This document shows positions 54,466-63,963 of a DNA stretch of 64,000 nt, one piece after another. Under the pieces are notes generated by a model. The model ran no database searches and was not told the origin of the DNA. It saw only the letters and a list, made by a program, of their open reading frames with translations. Position numbers and translations under genes: made by a program. Positions within the stretch are counted from its first letter, which is position 1, and every line of letters starts with the position of its first letter. This DNA comes from Christiangramia lutea (GTDB lineage Bacteria; Bacteroidota; Bacteroidia; Flavobacteriales; Flavobacteriaceae): contig NZ_JAKVTV010000001.1 of the NCBI RefSeq assembly GCF_022489035.1, positions 434,001 through 498,000 of the forward strand, given 5' to 3'.

Positions 54466-56804
54466 TTGAATAAAACTTTAAAGGTTGATCCAATTCCGGG
54501 TTCACTTTCTACAGCCACCTTTCCTCCCATGGCATTTATCTGATTCTTGGTAATAAATAGACCAACTCCCCTTGAATCCTTTCGATCTGTGAAGGTTTTA
54601 TAAAGCCCGAATACTTTATCTCCATGCTTTTTCAGGTCTATTCCAATCCCATTATCAGAAATCTCCAAAACCCAGGATGAATTTTGCATATAGCCCTTAA
54701 CAGATATCTCGGGATCACGATCTGGATGGCTGTACCTGATAGCATTCGTTAGAAAATTCAGCAAGATACTTTCCAAATAGGAGGCATTAAAAATGATCTT
54801 CATATCCTGAGGCACCTGCGATTTTATTCTTACGTTTTTCCTTTTGATCTGCAATTGCAGCACCTCCAATGTCTTTTCAAGATAATCTGAGACCTGCAGG
54901 GTTTCCACATTGATATCAAGATTATTATTTATGGACACCACTTCATTAAGATCATGCAGAGATTCATCTAAATTCCTGGAAACATTATGCAGGAGAGAAA
55001 TATAATTCTTCCTTTCCTTTTCACATTCTTCAATGCCATATAATTCAAGAATGGACTCCAGGTTACTGGAGTGTGACCTGAGATTATGAGAAACGATATA
55101 AGCAAAATTCAATAATCTTTTGTTCTGCTCCATCACAAAATCATAAGATCTTACCAGATTTAATTCTGCTTCCTGCTTTCCAGTAATATCCCTGAAATTA
55201 ACCACATAACCACCAATACTTTTATCGAGGGTAAGATTGGTTATGGTAGCTTCCACCCAGATATATTTCACGCATTTTGTTTGAAGCCTCATTTTAATAC
55301 CTGGAAATGCAACTCCGGGATTATCCCGGCACTCTTTGAATTTCTCAATAAGGATGGAAGAATCTGCCGGATGAATAAGAGAAAAGATCTCGTTTTCGGC
55401 AACAAGCAGCTCCTTATATCCCGTGATTCTTTCAAGAGATGGTGAAGAATATCTTGTAAAACCATTGGAGTCGATAATTAGAATTACTTCACTCGAATTC
55501 TCAACTAGTGATCGAAAACGTCTTTCATTTTCGGCTCGTTCTTTCTGTGCCTTAACCCGGGCCGAAATATCCTCTACCAGAGCAATATGCGAGGTGGCTT
55601 TTTCCCCTTCAGACCATAACGCAGAAACATTCAATTTTATCCAGATGATCTCTCCGTCTTTCCTAACCAGCCTTTTTTTGAGATTATATTCTCTTATTTC
55701 AGTGTTTCTCAACTTATTCATAAGCTGAATATTCTCGTCTTTATCTTCAGAATATGAAATATTGGTATGTTCCATATACACCAGTTCAGAATTTGAATAT
55801 CCCAGTAATTGCTGAAACTTTTTATTGGTTTCAAGGATAAGTCCGGAATTGGAGTCTACTCTGGCCATTCCAATAGCCGCCTGGTTAAAGATAGCCCTGA
55901 ACTGAAGTTCACTTTTTGCAAGCTCTCCAGCCTGTTTCCTGACTTTTGCCGCTAGAATTGCTGGTTGCTTCATGGTATTATAAATAATCCATCCCAGGGC
56001 AGCCGACATTAAGAGAATTAGAAAAGCTACGGGAATTACAGCATTTAAAGGCTGATGGGGCTCTGTGGGAATTATGTAGATCCTCCAGTCACCATCTGGC
56101 ATTAATATCTCTTCTGAATAGGATTTATCCAGGTTCTTGGAATCACCCAGAAAGAATTCTTCTTTTCCACCCACGGGATCAATCTTAGAAAACTGGAATC
56201 GATATTTATCTGTAGCTAGCTGTTCAACCCCCGATTGATCTATAAGATTTTTAAATTTTATAAGCACTGCAGAAAAGCCCCAAAATTCATTTTCAATAAA
56301 AACGGGAAGTCGTCCCACGATCGCCAAACCGCCCTGTCTTAATTCAAGCGGTCCTGCAAAGAACATTTTTCGACTATCAATAGCTATATAAGCTTCCTGA
56401 TTTCGGGTTGGATCTTTTAAAATATTATATCCAATCACATCCTTGTTTTCCTCGTAGGGATAAACCTGGGAGATCACCCCGGCCGGAACCATTTGCACCG
56501 CATCAATATTTGGATTTTCATCTACCAGTTCTGAAGCGATCCTTTCAAAATCCTTGATCTTACCATCCCGGTCTATCTGAAGAGCAAGCGAAAGAGCTGC
56601 GGAATAACTGTATTTTAAAGACTGGTCTATATTCTTTTCTACCACATTTATAATTCCGGTCATTTCTCTATCCCTGGTTTCGAGAAGGATCTGGTAGCGC
56701 TGCCAAAGCATGAAGAATCCCAGCGCAAAGAAGAAAATTGCTGCCAGCAGACCAACCAATTTTGGTTTCCTGGAAGAAGTAGGGCTCATATCAGGGTCAT
56801 TCAC
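54462..56804 (-). CDS. CHASE-PAS-PAS sensor histidine kinase
   Basis: 780 residues. Membrane helix at about 14-33, extracytoplasmic CHASE-like sensor to about 250, second helix (VIPVAFLILLMSAALGWIIY), two PAS domains (AIFNQAAIGMARVDSNSG and SLVENSSEVILIIDSNGF), H-box SHNLRSH with His near 571, and an ATPase domain (NFLTNAIRYSHPD, DNGIGIDLKKHGDKVFGLYKTF, GVGLFITKNQINAMGG). It should autophosphorylate and pass phosphate to the adjacent receiver. Start is GTG at 56804, or ATG at 56789. Confidence 0.92.
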   Translation of the reverse strand: MNDPDMSPTSSRKPKLVGLLAAIFFFALGFFMLWQRYQILLETRDREMTGIINVVEKNIDQSLKYSYSAALSLALQIDRDGKIKDFERIASELVDENPNIDAVQMVPAGVISQVYPYEENKDVIGYNILKDPTRNQEAYIAIDSRKMFFAGPLELRQGGLAIVGRLPVFIENEFWGFSAVLIKFKNLIDQSGVEQLATDKYRFQFSKIDPVGGKEEFFLGDSKNLDKSYSEEILMPDGDWRIYIIPTEPHQPLNAVIPVAFLILLMSAALGWIIYNTMKQPAILAAKVRKQAGELAKSELQFRAIFNQAAIGMARVDSNSGLILETNKKFQQLLGYSNSELVYMEHTNISYSEDKDENIQLMNKLRNTEIREYNLKKRLVRKDGEIIWIKLNVSALWSEGEKATSHIALVEDISARVKAQKERAENERRFRSLVENSSEVILIIDSNGFTRYSSPSLERITGYKELLVAENEIFSLIHPADSSILIEKFKECRDNPGVAFPGIKMRLQTKCVKYIWVEATITNLTLDKSIGGYVVNFRDITGKQEAELNLVRSYDFVMEQNKRLLNFAYIVSHNLRSHSSNLESILELYGIEECEKERKNYISLLHNVSRNLDESLHDLNEVVSINNNLDINVETLQVSDYLEKTLEVLQLQIKRKNVRIKSQVPQDMKIIFNASYLESILLNFLTNAIRYSHPDRDPEISVKGYMQNSSWVLEISDNGIGIDLKKHGDKVFGLYKTFTDRKDSRGVGLFITKNQINAMGGKVAVESEPGIGSTFKVLFK

Positions 56805-56910
56805 TTTAATTCACCATTTTTTCAAATGGCAACTAGATTTAGGGATGGTAAATATAGTTTAAATAATTTCGAACAGCCAACCTATTGGTTTCAGTATTAA
56901 CACTAAACAC

Positions 56911-56940
56911 ATAAAAAAAGCCCGGTTTCAACCGGGCTTA
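56911..56940 (-). terminator. Terminator after wzi-like gene
   Basis: A 9 bp G/C-rich stem (56918-56926 with 56931-56939) is followed by seven T on the minus strand. It ends the capsule operon and separates it from the sensor kinase gene, which must have its own promoter. Confidence 0.88.
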
Positions 56941-56965
56941 AATTTACATTCTGACTTAATCGAAA

Positions 56966-58369
56966 CTAAAAAGCCTTGGAAAGACTCAAACCAGTTCCAA
57001 TCACATTCTGACTTTTTGAAAAATCACCTCCTAAAATCAAACTTAGATTTGCAAAATCAAAAGGAATATCTATATCTAATCTGGTTGAAAATACATTCTT
57101 GTCTAATTTCACTAAGCCCCTGGGATCATCTGCAGGAAAATAATCGTAACCTTCATATCCCTTATTTCGATAGTGACCATAATTTTTACGATAGGTCATT
57201 AGTAGCTTATATGGAAACTTCTTTAAAAACTTTCCTGCAAGACCTAAGTGGTGCGCAATTATTGAATTATTACCAACCCTAATATTTTGTATACCTGGAG
57301 GATAATCTTCGTAATAATTGGTGGTAAGTAAGGGTAATCCAACAACTCTGTTTTGATAGGTCCATCCTGAAGCGTAAACACCATTCATAAAATAGTAGTC
57401 AAATAAGTATGGAGCTGTTTGGCTTTGGTTTTTTGTATAAAAAAATTCATACATTATAGATTTCAGTATCGAACCATCATCTTCAGAAGAATAAAAAACG
57501 CCATATCGACCATCGGGAAAATTTTCAAATCTGCTACCGGAACCATCTTCAAAAAAGTGATTATAAATTATTTTAAGTTCGCCTTTTCTAAAATTCTTAT
57601 TTAGATAGAGTTCATATGTCCCCAAATGACTTCCAATAACATTTATTTGATCACCTGGTGTTGACTCCGCCCCGCCTTCTCTTCCAGCAACAATTTTTAA
57701 GTAATCTTTAAAACCTGTAGGTTGTTTACCCCATCTGGGAGATGTTCCACCCCATTGAGCAAAATGCCTGATTCCCAATTTTAGCTGCCAGCCTTTCTTT
57801 AAATTTGAAATAAAGTACAAACGCTTTGTATGTAAACGTGTTCCTTTCACGTACCTGTCGGCACCCATCGAGTATTCTTCCCATGAAAATTCTATTCCCA
57901 GGCTTTGCTTTTTATTTAAATAAACTGGTCTTAAACTATGAAACCGAACTCCTGGCAATGGTCTTGCATTAAGCGACCAGGCCATATTCTCGTTCGTGGC
58001 ACTTAAACCACCGTATAATTCTTTTTGTTGTTTTCTACCAGCAATAACCTGAATCCAGGAATTTTGGAAATCCAGATATAGTTCATCGATATAATCATTA
58101 TTCAAATAGCCATTCTGATAAATAAATCCGACCCCCATTTCCAAACTGGTTTCACTGGAAATTTCATAATTCATCCTACCTGTAATCCAACCGGAAAAAT
58201 CTGTATCTTTAGAGACCCTTCCCCGCTGGTTTGTGTACATCCAAAACGGCAAGTTATCTTCACTGGAGTAAAAACCAGTTAAATGGATATCTCCAGAAAA
58301 TTCAATTTGAGAAAATGATTTCAACGATAAAAAAGCAAATATTAAAAAAGAGAAATATTTGAGTTTCAA
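56966..58369 (-). CDS. Capsule assembly Wzi-like outer membrane protein
   Basis: 467 residues with a signal peptide (to about residue 20, SFSQ), then alternating beta strands and aromatic residues as in an 18-strand Wzi-type barrel (HTKRLYFISNLKKGWQLKLGIRHFAQWGG in parts). Wzi-family proteins hold capsule or exopolysaccharide on the outer surface. It is the last gene of the polysaccharide operon. The start is TTG at 58369, as the signal peptide begins there. Confidence 0.88.
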   Translation of the reverse strand: MKLKYFSFLIFAFLSLKSFSQIEFSGDIHLTGFYSSEDNLPFWMYTNQRGRVSKDTDFSGWITGRMNYEISSETSLEMGVGFIYQNGYLNNDYIDELYLDFQNSWIQVIAGRKQQKELYGGLSATNENMAWSLNARPLPGVRFHSLRPVYLNKKQSLGIEFSWEEYSMGADRYVKGTRLHTKRLYFISNLKKGWQLKLGIRHFAQWGGTSPRWGKQPTGFKDYLKIVAGREGGAESTPGDQINVIGSHLGTYELYLNKNFRKGELKIIYNHFFEDGSGSRFENFPDGRYGVFYSSEDDGSILKSIMYEFFYTKNQSQTAPYLFDYYFMNGVYASGWTYQNRVVGLPLLTTNYYEDYPPGIQNIRVGNNSIIAHHLGLAGKFLKKFPYKLLMTYRKNYGHYRNKGYEGYDYFPADDPRGLVKLDKNVFSTRLDIDIPFDFANLSLILGGDFSKSQNVIGTGLSLSKAF

Positions 58370-58390
58370 ATTTTGATGAATTAAAAATGA

Positions 58391-58426
58391 AAAAGCTTAA
58401 AACCCGTGAAAAGATTTTAAGCTTTT
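58391..58426 (-). terminator. Possible weak terminator between wzc-like and wzi-like genes
   Basis: A 12 bp AT-rich inverted repeat (58391-58402 with 58415-58426, 12 nt loop) is followed on the minus strand by TTCATTTTTA. It could reduce read-through into the wzi-like gene, or be only an AT-rich hairpin. Confidence 0.4.
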
Positions 58427-58468
58427 AAATTATGATTTAAATAATCTTAAAAATTTAAAATACCTATA

Positions 58469-60874
58469 TTAAAAAATTGCTGCCCTATTCAGGATTCTTT
58501 TCAGAAATGATTTCTTCTCCTCTCCATATGCATATCCATACTTGTTTCCGTATCCAAAATTAGCCAGCTTTACATCGTTCAATACAAAACTTAAATTATG
58601 GAATTTGCCATTATCATTAGAGTCGATCGCAAACTGAAGCAGTTTTTTCTCGGTATAATCAGCCCGCACTACATATAGAGTAAGATCTGCAAACTTATTG
58701 ATTAGGAACGTATCGGTAACCAGTAATGATGGAGCGGTATCTACGATCACATAATCGTACATAGCTTCAAGCTCTTCAAACATTTCTTTAGTTTTTGGCC
58801 TTCTCCATAACTCTGAAGGGTTAGGAGGAATAGTACCAGAAGGCAATAATTGAAGATTTGGATTTTCTGTTTTAGACTCTCTTATAAGATCTTTCAATTT
58901 TAAATTATTATTAGCTAGATAATCGCTCACACCAATATGCTCCCGTGCATCCTTTTCAAATCGTTGTAATTGAGGATTTCTAAGATCTGCTCCTACCAGC
59001 AAAACTTTCTTTCCAGTATTGGCTAAAGTAGCAGCAATGTTAAACGAAACCAGCGTTTTTCCTTCACCCTTTACTGTAGAAGTAATAAAAATTGAATTTC
59101 CACCTACCTTGTTTGTAGAATTTCCCATAAGATATTGAAGGTTCGTATGTAATATTCTGAACGATTCAGCCAGAACACTGCGATCATTTTTCAGAACCAT
59201 CTCACTATCTTTTTTACTTACGTTCGGAATTTCACCGACTACTGGTATTTCCCTGGTTTGTTTCTCGATGTCATCTCTGCTTTTAACCTTATTACTAAAT
59301 AAAGTCTTTACATAAATAAAAAGAAAAGGAAATATAACTCCTAAAATCAAGGCGACAAGAAAAACGATCGCTGGTTTAGGGGATACCGGGGTGATCGAGC
59401 TGTAAGCCCTGTCCACGATTTTAGCCTTCGGAGCCGTTACTGCCAAGCTTAATGAATTCTCTTCTCTTTTTCGAAGCAGAAATAAATACAAAGATTCCTT
59501 TATATTCTGCTGCCTTTCAATTCCTCTAAACTGTCTTTCTTTACCAGGAACTGCAGATATTTTTGAATTAATCACCGATCCCTGTCTTTGAAGTTCCTGT
59601 TGAGCTACTTTTAAATTAGACTCTAACCGCTCAAAACTTGATAGCACATTTCCCCGAATTTGTTCGATTTGATTATTCAATCTAACTACGATCGGGTTTT
59701 TCTTAGTAGAAGCGCTAAGAATACGATTTCTCTGTAGTACCAGATTATTGTATTCTTGAATGCTTGAGTTTACAGATTCTTCTTCAATTCCTAGATTTGC
59801 TGGTAATAGATCTGAACCTGAATCGCTTTCCAAGTAATCGATCATGGTATTGGCCAACTCTAATTGAGTTCCTACTTCCTGCTGACGCTTATTAAATTCA
59901 CTTACATTCTCAATGAACATTTCAGATTCTGCTTCAATATCTGTGAGGCGATTTTCTTCTTTAAAATCTTCCTTACCAATTTCGACAGAATCCAGTTCAT
60001 GATTTATAATTTGAAGCCGCTCATCTATAAAATTTGCGGTATTTCTGGCTACCAGGTTTTTGTCTTCTATAGCTTCACGATTGTATTCATAAACCAATTG
60101 ATCGAGAATATTCTGAGCTTTTTCCTTTACGGCATCATCCAAACTCAATTGAATTAAACTTGAGTTTTTATCATTTTGATCGATTTGCAGTTTCTCCCGA
60201 TAGTTCATCACTACGGTTTCTAGATTAGAAAACTGGATCTTTACCGTAGGGAGTTCATTCTCTTCATAAGTAATATAATCTTCATTTTTATTGACAATAA
60301 TATCAGCAAAAGGAATTCCCAGTGGCTGCCCAAATTTTCCTTTAAAAACCTCTTCAGTTTCCGCATTAATAAGCTCAAATTGTTCTTCAGAAATTTTTCG
60401 AACTATAAACTGATTTGCACCGTCGTTAGAAAACATGGCTAGTTTTCGGTCGTTTAGCTGCAGAATCTGGGCTAAATATGGGGAGTTTAAATATAGTTCC
60501 GGACTCTGAATAGCATCTTCATTAAAATAGGTGACATTAAGATTAAGCTCCTTTACCACATTGCTCATGATTCGCTTAGAACTTAAAATACCTATCTCGT
60601 TCTCGATAGAATTAGCTCCCATTCCACTAAAAAAGCCCATATCGGCAAAAGCAGCCATTTCTGAAGATGGTCCTTTTCTTTCCTGGTCTTTAATGATTAT
60701 GCTGGTGACAGTATGATATGTTGGAGAGGCTACTTTTAGATATATGAAAGCTAGACAAAGGCATACGATTACACCAACCAAAAACCAGGGCCAGCGCTTG
60801 ATGTACTTTTCAAGTTCTTCTCTCATATCAATCTCATCTTCCAACGGAGGGATTGTTTGATTCTGTTGTGACAT
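58469..60874 (-). CDS. Polysaccharide co-polymerase / tyrosine autokinase (Wzc-like)
   Basis: 801 residues. Membrane helix at about 34-54, long periplasmic coiled-coil Wzz region, second helix about 505-530 (AIVFLVALILGVIFPFLFIYVK), then a BY-kinase domain: Walker A TSTVKGEGKTLVS, Walker A-prime LLVGADLRNP, Walker B YVIVDTAPSLL. The C-terminal tail has a tyrosine cluster (GYGNKYGYAYGEEKK) as autophosphorylation sites. It controls length and export of the polysaccharide with the Wza-like protein, 1 nt away. Confidence 0.95.
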   Translation of the reverse strand: MSQQNQTIPPLEDEIDMREELEKYIKRWPWFLVGVIVCLCLAFIYLKVASPTYHTVTSIIIKDQERKGPSSEMAAFADMGFFSGMGANSIENEIGILSSKRIMSNVVKELNLNVTYFNEDAIQSPELYLNSPYLAQILQLNDRKLAMFSNDGANQFIVRKISEEQFELINAETEEVFKGKFGQPLGIPFADIIVNKNEDYITYEENELPTVKIQFSNLETVVMNYREKLQIDQNDKNSSLIQLSLDDAVKEKAQNILDQLVYEYNREAIEDKNLVARNTANFIDERLQIINHELDSVEIGKEDFKEENRLTDIEAESEMFIENVSEFNKRQQEVGTQLELANTMIDYLESDSGSDLLPANLGIEEESVNSSIQEYNNLVLQRNRILSASTKKNPIVVRLNNQIEQIRGNVLSSFERLESNLKVAQQELQRQGSVINSKISAVPGKERQFRGIERQQNIKESLYLFLLRKREENSLSLAVTAPKAKIVDRAYSSITPVSPKPAIVFLVALILGVIFPFLFIYVKTLFSNKVKSRDDIEKQTREIPVVGEIPNVSKKDSEMVLKNDRSVLAESFRILHTNLQYLMGNSTNKVGGNSIFITSTVKGEGKTLVSFNIAATLANTGKKVLLVGADLRNPQLQRFEKDAREHIGVSDYLANNNLKLKDLIRESKTENPNLQLLPSGTIPPNPSELWRRPKTKEMFEELEAMYDYVIVDTAPSLLVTDTFLINKFADLTLYVVRADYTEKKLLQFAIDSNDNGKFHNLSFVLNDVKLANFGYGNKYGYAYGEEKKSFLKRILNRAAIF

Positions 60875-60875
60875 A

Positions 60876-61676
60876 TTAGTTTGTAATTAAAACGGCTAAT
60901 GAAATTAAAACTGAAGCGATAGAGATATAAACTCCTGCATTACGGTTATAGCTAGCAGATTGTATTTGAGCGCCATTGGGCTCTACATAAACAACATCAT
61001 TCTGCTGCAAATAATAAAATGGTGAATTCACTACTCCCGGGTCTGTGAGATCAAGGTACTCATGAACCTTTTTACCATTTTCTTCTCTCATCACTAGCAC
61101 ATTATCTCTTTTACCGTAAATCGTAAGATCTCCAGCAAATCCCAAGGCTTTCGGAAGACTTAGGTATTCATCCCGTATATCGAAGGTTCCAGGCATGTTT
61201 ACTTCACCTAAAACACTAACCTGGAAGTTTACCAGGCGTACATTTACGATAGGGTTTTGAACATATTCGGTTATTTCACCTTTCAATTTAGCAGAAAGCG
61301 CCTGACGTGTAAGTCCGGCTACCTCAACAGTTCCCAGGACCGGGAATTCGATGTTTCCATCAGAATCTACGAGATAGGTCTGCAACTGCTGCCTTCCATT
61401 TACAGAAAGTCCACCGAGCTCGGCACCACCCTGTGGTACTCCAACCACTGGAAGATTAAAAGGCAGGGCAGCCTCCTGTTCTGTAGCAGAAACGCTTATG
61501 GTTAAAAGATCGTTAGGTTTGATATTCAGACTTGAGTTGACATTTTTATCTAAATGATTTTCTGCTTCATCAAGCCCCTGGAAGTAAACAATTTCCTTGC
61601 GAGATACGCAGGAAGTTAAAATAATTGATGCCAGAAATGTTAGAAACATCGGCATGGAGAATCTGGGGTATTTCAT
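60876..61676 (-). CDS. Polysaccharide export lipoprotein (Wza-like)
   Basis: 266 residues. Lipoprotein signal with Cys near 23 (SIILTSCVSRKE), poly-export domain (NIKPNDLLTISVSATEQEAALPF), SLBB domain (VNFQVSVLGEVNMPGTFDI), and a C-terminal helix (YISIASVLISLAVLI) that replaces the amphipathic exit barrel of E. coli Wza, as usual in Bacteroidota. It should form the periplasm-spanning export channel with the Wzc-like kinase. Confidence 0.93.
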   Translation of the reverse strand: MKYPRFSMPMFLTFLASIILTSCVSRKEIVYFQGLDEAENHLDKNVNSSLNIKPNDLLTISVSATEQEAALPFNLPVVGVPQGGAELGGLSVNGRQQLQTYLVDSDGNIEFPVLGTVEVAGLTRQALSAKLKGEITEYVQNPIVNVRLVNFQVSVLGEVNMPGTFDIRDEYLSLPKALGFAGDLTIYGKRDNVLVMREENGKKVHEYLDLTDPGVVNSPFYYLQQNDVVYVEPNGAQIQSASYNRNAGVYISIASVLISLAVLITN

Positions 61677-61702
61677 TTTTTAATTATTGTTCTTTTGGGG
61701 TT

Positions 61703-62806
61703 TTACTTACTTCTTGCTCCTTTGAATGCAATAGATTTGAAGGCCAGCCAGAAGTATTTTACATCTGTTCTTAGAGGGGCTTTACTATATTCTTCTAAAT
61801 ATTTTAATTCTGAATCTATAATTTCTTCGAGTGTTTCCGGCATGTCTGCATAGAACGGTGGCAAAAGCCCTGGTTTCGTTCTTGTTCTTTTATCCTGAAG
61901 TTCTTTGGTATAAAGATTGAAATAATGCTTACTTAAAGGCCTTACACCAACAAGCTTTATATCTCCTCTAATAAGATTTATGAACATTGGAAATTCATCT
62001 AACCAGAACTTTCTAAAGATTTTACCCTCCTTCGAAATCCTGAAATCATTATTGAATTTCCCTCCATTCTGCAGGTCATTTTTTTGATATACATAATCCT
62101 GTAAATATTCAGAATAAGGATGCATGGTTCTAAGCTTGTAAACTTTAATAGGCTTCCCATTTTTACCAACTCGCTTCAGAATAATAAGAGGTCCAAAATT
62201 AGGACGAACATTGACAAGAGGCTCTTTTACTTTTTTTGCAATAAAATAGGTCTCCTCTCCTATTTCATATTCCTTGGTAATTTCAAAACCACAGGAATAC
62301 AATCTTCCGAAAGCTTCGGCTTTGGAGAGAACTCTTCCTTTTGCCTTGGTAACACTGTAATAAACATTTTTGGAAAGAGGTAATTTTGGAAGAACCCTGT
62401 TTACAAGGATATCTCCGCCATGAATTAAATAGGTGAAAGGTTTGATTCTATTATTTAGCAGTCTAGATTTCCTTGAATTATATTCTTCAAACTTCCCGAT
62501 AAGACTTCCGCCAGGCTCAAGTTTAGAATTGATTGTAGAAAGAAATTTATTCAGGTAGCGAACGTTGTTCAGTCGCTCTTCAAATATAATTTCATCATAG
62601 GTCCCATCTAATTTCTCTAATTCAGAAATAGAAGTATCCTCAACTACTTTGCAATTATTCTGCAGTTCGGTTTTTACTTCACGGGTATATGAGCTATCTC
62701 GAAATTGAAACTCTGGATACCTTGGAGAAATAAATTCAGGGTTAGACACAAAACTATTTATCATATATTCTGAATGAATTTTATGGAAACTTTTAAAAAG
62801 TGGCAT
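61703..62806 (-). CDS. Sugar transferase with methyltransferase-like N-terminal domain
   Basis: 367 residues. From about residue 200 it is a bacterial sugar transferase (initiating glycosyl-1-phosphate transferase) domain: FGPLIILKRVGKNGKPIKVYKLRTMHP, with catalytic DE in WLDEFPMFINLIRGDIKLVGVRPLS. The usual N-terminal membrane hairpin is missing. Residues 1-190 instead look like a class I methyltransferase fold (LNSTINSKLEPGGSLIGKFE-type segment, SCGFEITKEYEIGEETYFIAKK). It should place the first sugar phosphate on undecaprenyl phosphate; the N-domain may be degenerate. Fusion of this kind is seen in Bacteroidota. Confidence 0.85.
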   Translation of the reverse strand: MPLFKSFHKIHSEYMINSFVSNPEFISPRYPEFQFRDSSYTREVKTELQNNCKVVEDTSISELEKLDGTYDEIIFEERLNNVRYLNKFLSTINSKLEPGGSLIGKFEEYNSRKSRLLNNRIKPFTYLIHGGDILVNRVLPKLPLSKNVYYSVTKAKGRVLSKAEAFGRLYSCGFEITKEYEIGEETYFIAKKVKEPLVNVRPNFGPLIILKRVGKNGKPIKVYKLRTMHPYSEYLQDYVYQKNDLQNGGKFNNDFRISKEGKIFRKFWLDEFPMFINLIRGDIKLVGVRPLSKHYFNLYTKELQDKRTRTKPGLLPPFYADMPETLEEIIDSELKYLEEYSKAPLRTDVKYFWLAFKSIAFKGARSK

Positions 62807-62820
62807 TATCTTCAGACCAC

Positions 62821-63963
62821 TTAGGAAGAGTGGTTAGAGATTAATCGTTCACAGATAAAGTTTGCAGCCTTTCCATTACCAAAGATTTGAGGAAAATCGA
62901 TCTCAGCTTTATAAAATTTGCTGAAGGATTTCTTCATCAATTCTTTTTCTGAATCTATCAAAACACCTGCACCTGCTTCAATGATCTCTACCCATTCGGT
63001 CTCCTTTCTCATTACCAGGGCCGGTTTTTTAAAAAAATAGGCCTCCTTTTGAACACCTCCCGAATCTGTGATTATTAACTCAGCTCTCTTTTCCAGTTGA
63101 ATCATGTCTAAAAAGGAAACAGGATCAACAATTTTAAAATGCTCATTATTTTGAATGAACTCTAAAACTTCTTCAGTAAGGCTTTTAAGTTTTTCCCTGG
63201 TTCTTGGATGAAGAGGCAAAACAATATTTATTTTGAATTCTTTCACAATATCAATGAGCCCATCGAAAATCTGAGACAACCTTTGAGGATCATCTGTATT
63301 ATTGTTTCTATGCACGGTAACCAGTACGTATTCTTTATTCTCAAGTTCCAGATCTTTGATGATATCAGATTTCTCATCTGAGATCCTGGAAAAATAAAGT
63401 GAGTTATCATACATCACATCACCACAATGGAAAACAGCCGGATTATCAATGTTAGCGTCATTGATATTTTCTTTAAAGCCTTCCTTTAATAAATTCTGAT
63501 ATCCGGTTTTTGTAGGACTGAACAAATAAGTAGAAACATGATCGCACATGATACGATTGATCTCCTCCGGCATAGCTTTATTGAAAGACCTCAAGCCAGC
63601 TTCAATATGAACCACCGGAACATGAATTTTTGAGGCAGCTATTGCTCCGGCCAGGGTTGAGTTAGTGTCTCCATATAAGATTATACAGTCGGGATTTTCA
63701 TCATTCAAAACATTTTCAATTCCCTGGATCATTGCTGCTGTTTGGGCGCCATGTAACCCTGAACCTACGTTTAGGTTATAATTTGGTTCCGGTATCTGTA
63801 GTTCTTCGAAAAAGATTTTAGACATATTCTCGTCATAATGCTGCCCGGTATGAACGATCACCTCTTCAATAGTTTCTGAATAATCTTCACGGATAGCCCT
63901 GCTTAAAGCTGCTGCTTTTATAATTTGCGGTCGGGCACCTACTATTGTAAGTATTTTTAACAT
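62821..63963 (-). CDS. Non-hydrolysing UDP-sugar 2-epimerase (WecB-like)
   Basis: 380 residues, full length. Motifs: GARPQIIKAAAL at the start, HTGQHYDENMS, HIEAGLRSFNKAMPEEINR, GDVMYDN, ITDSGGVQKEAYFFKKPALVMRKETEWVE. It most likely makes UDP-ManNAc from UDP-GlcNAc. The RKETEWVE variant also occurs in WbpI-type epimerases acting on diacetamido sugars, and the usual HRxEN is HRNNN here, so the substrate is open. It is the first capsule gene seen; its promoter is at or beyond the right edge, where the last 37 nt show no clear box. Confidence 0.88.
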   Translation of the reverse strand: MLKILTIVGARPQIIKAAALSRAIREDYSETIEEVIVHTGQHYDENMSKIFFEELQIPEPNYNLNVGSGLHGAQTAAMIQGIENVLNDENPDCIILYGDTNSTLAGAIAASKIHVPVVHIEAGLRSFNKAMPEEINRIMCDHVSTYLFSPTKTGYQNLLKEGFKENINDANIDNPAVFHCGDVMYDNSLYFSRISDEKSDIIKDLELENKEYVLVTVHRNNNTDDPQRLSQIFDGLIDIVKEFKINIVLPLHPRTREKLKSLTEEVLEFIQNNEHFKIVDPVSFLDMIQLEKRAELIITDSGGVQKEAYFFKKPALVMRKETEWVEIIEAGAGVLIDSEKELMKKSFSKFYKAEIDFPQIFGNGKAANFICERLISNHSS

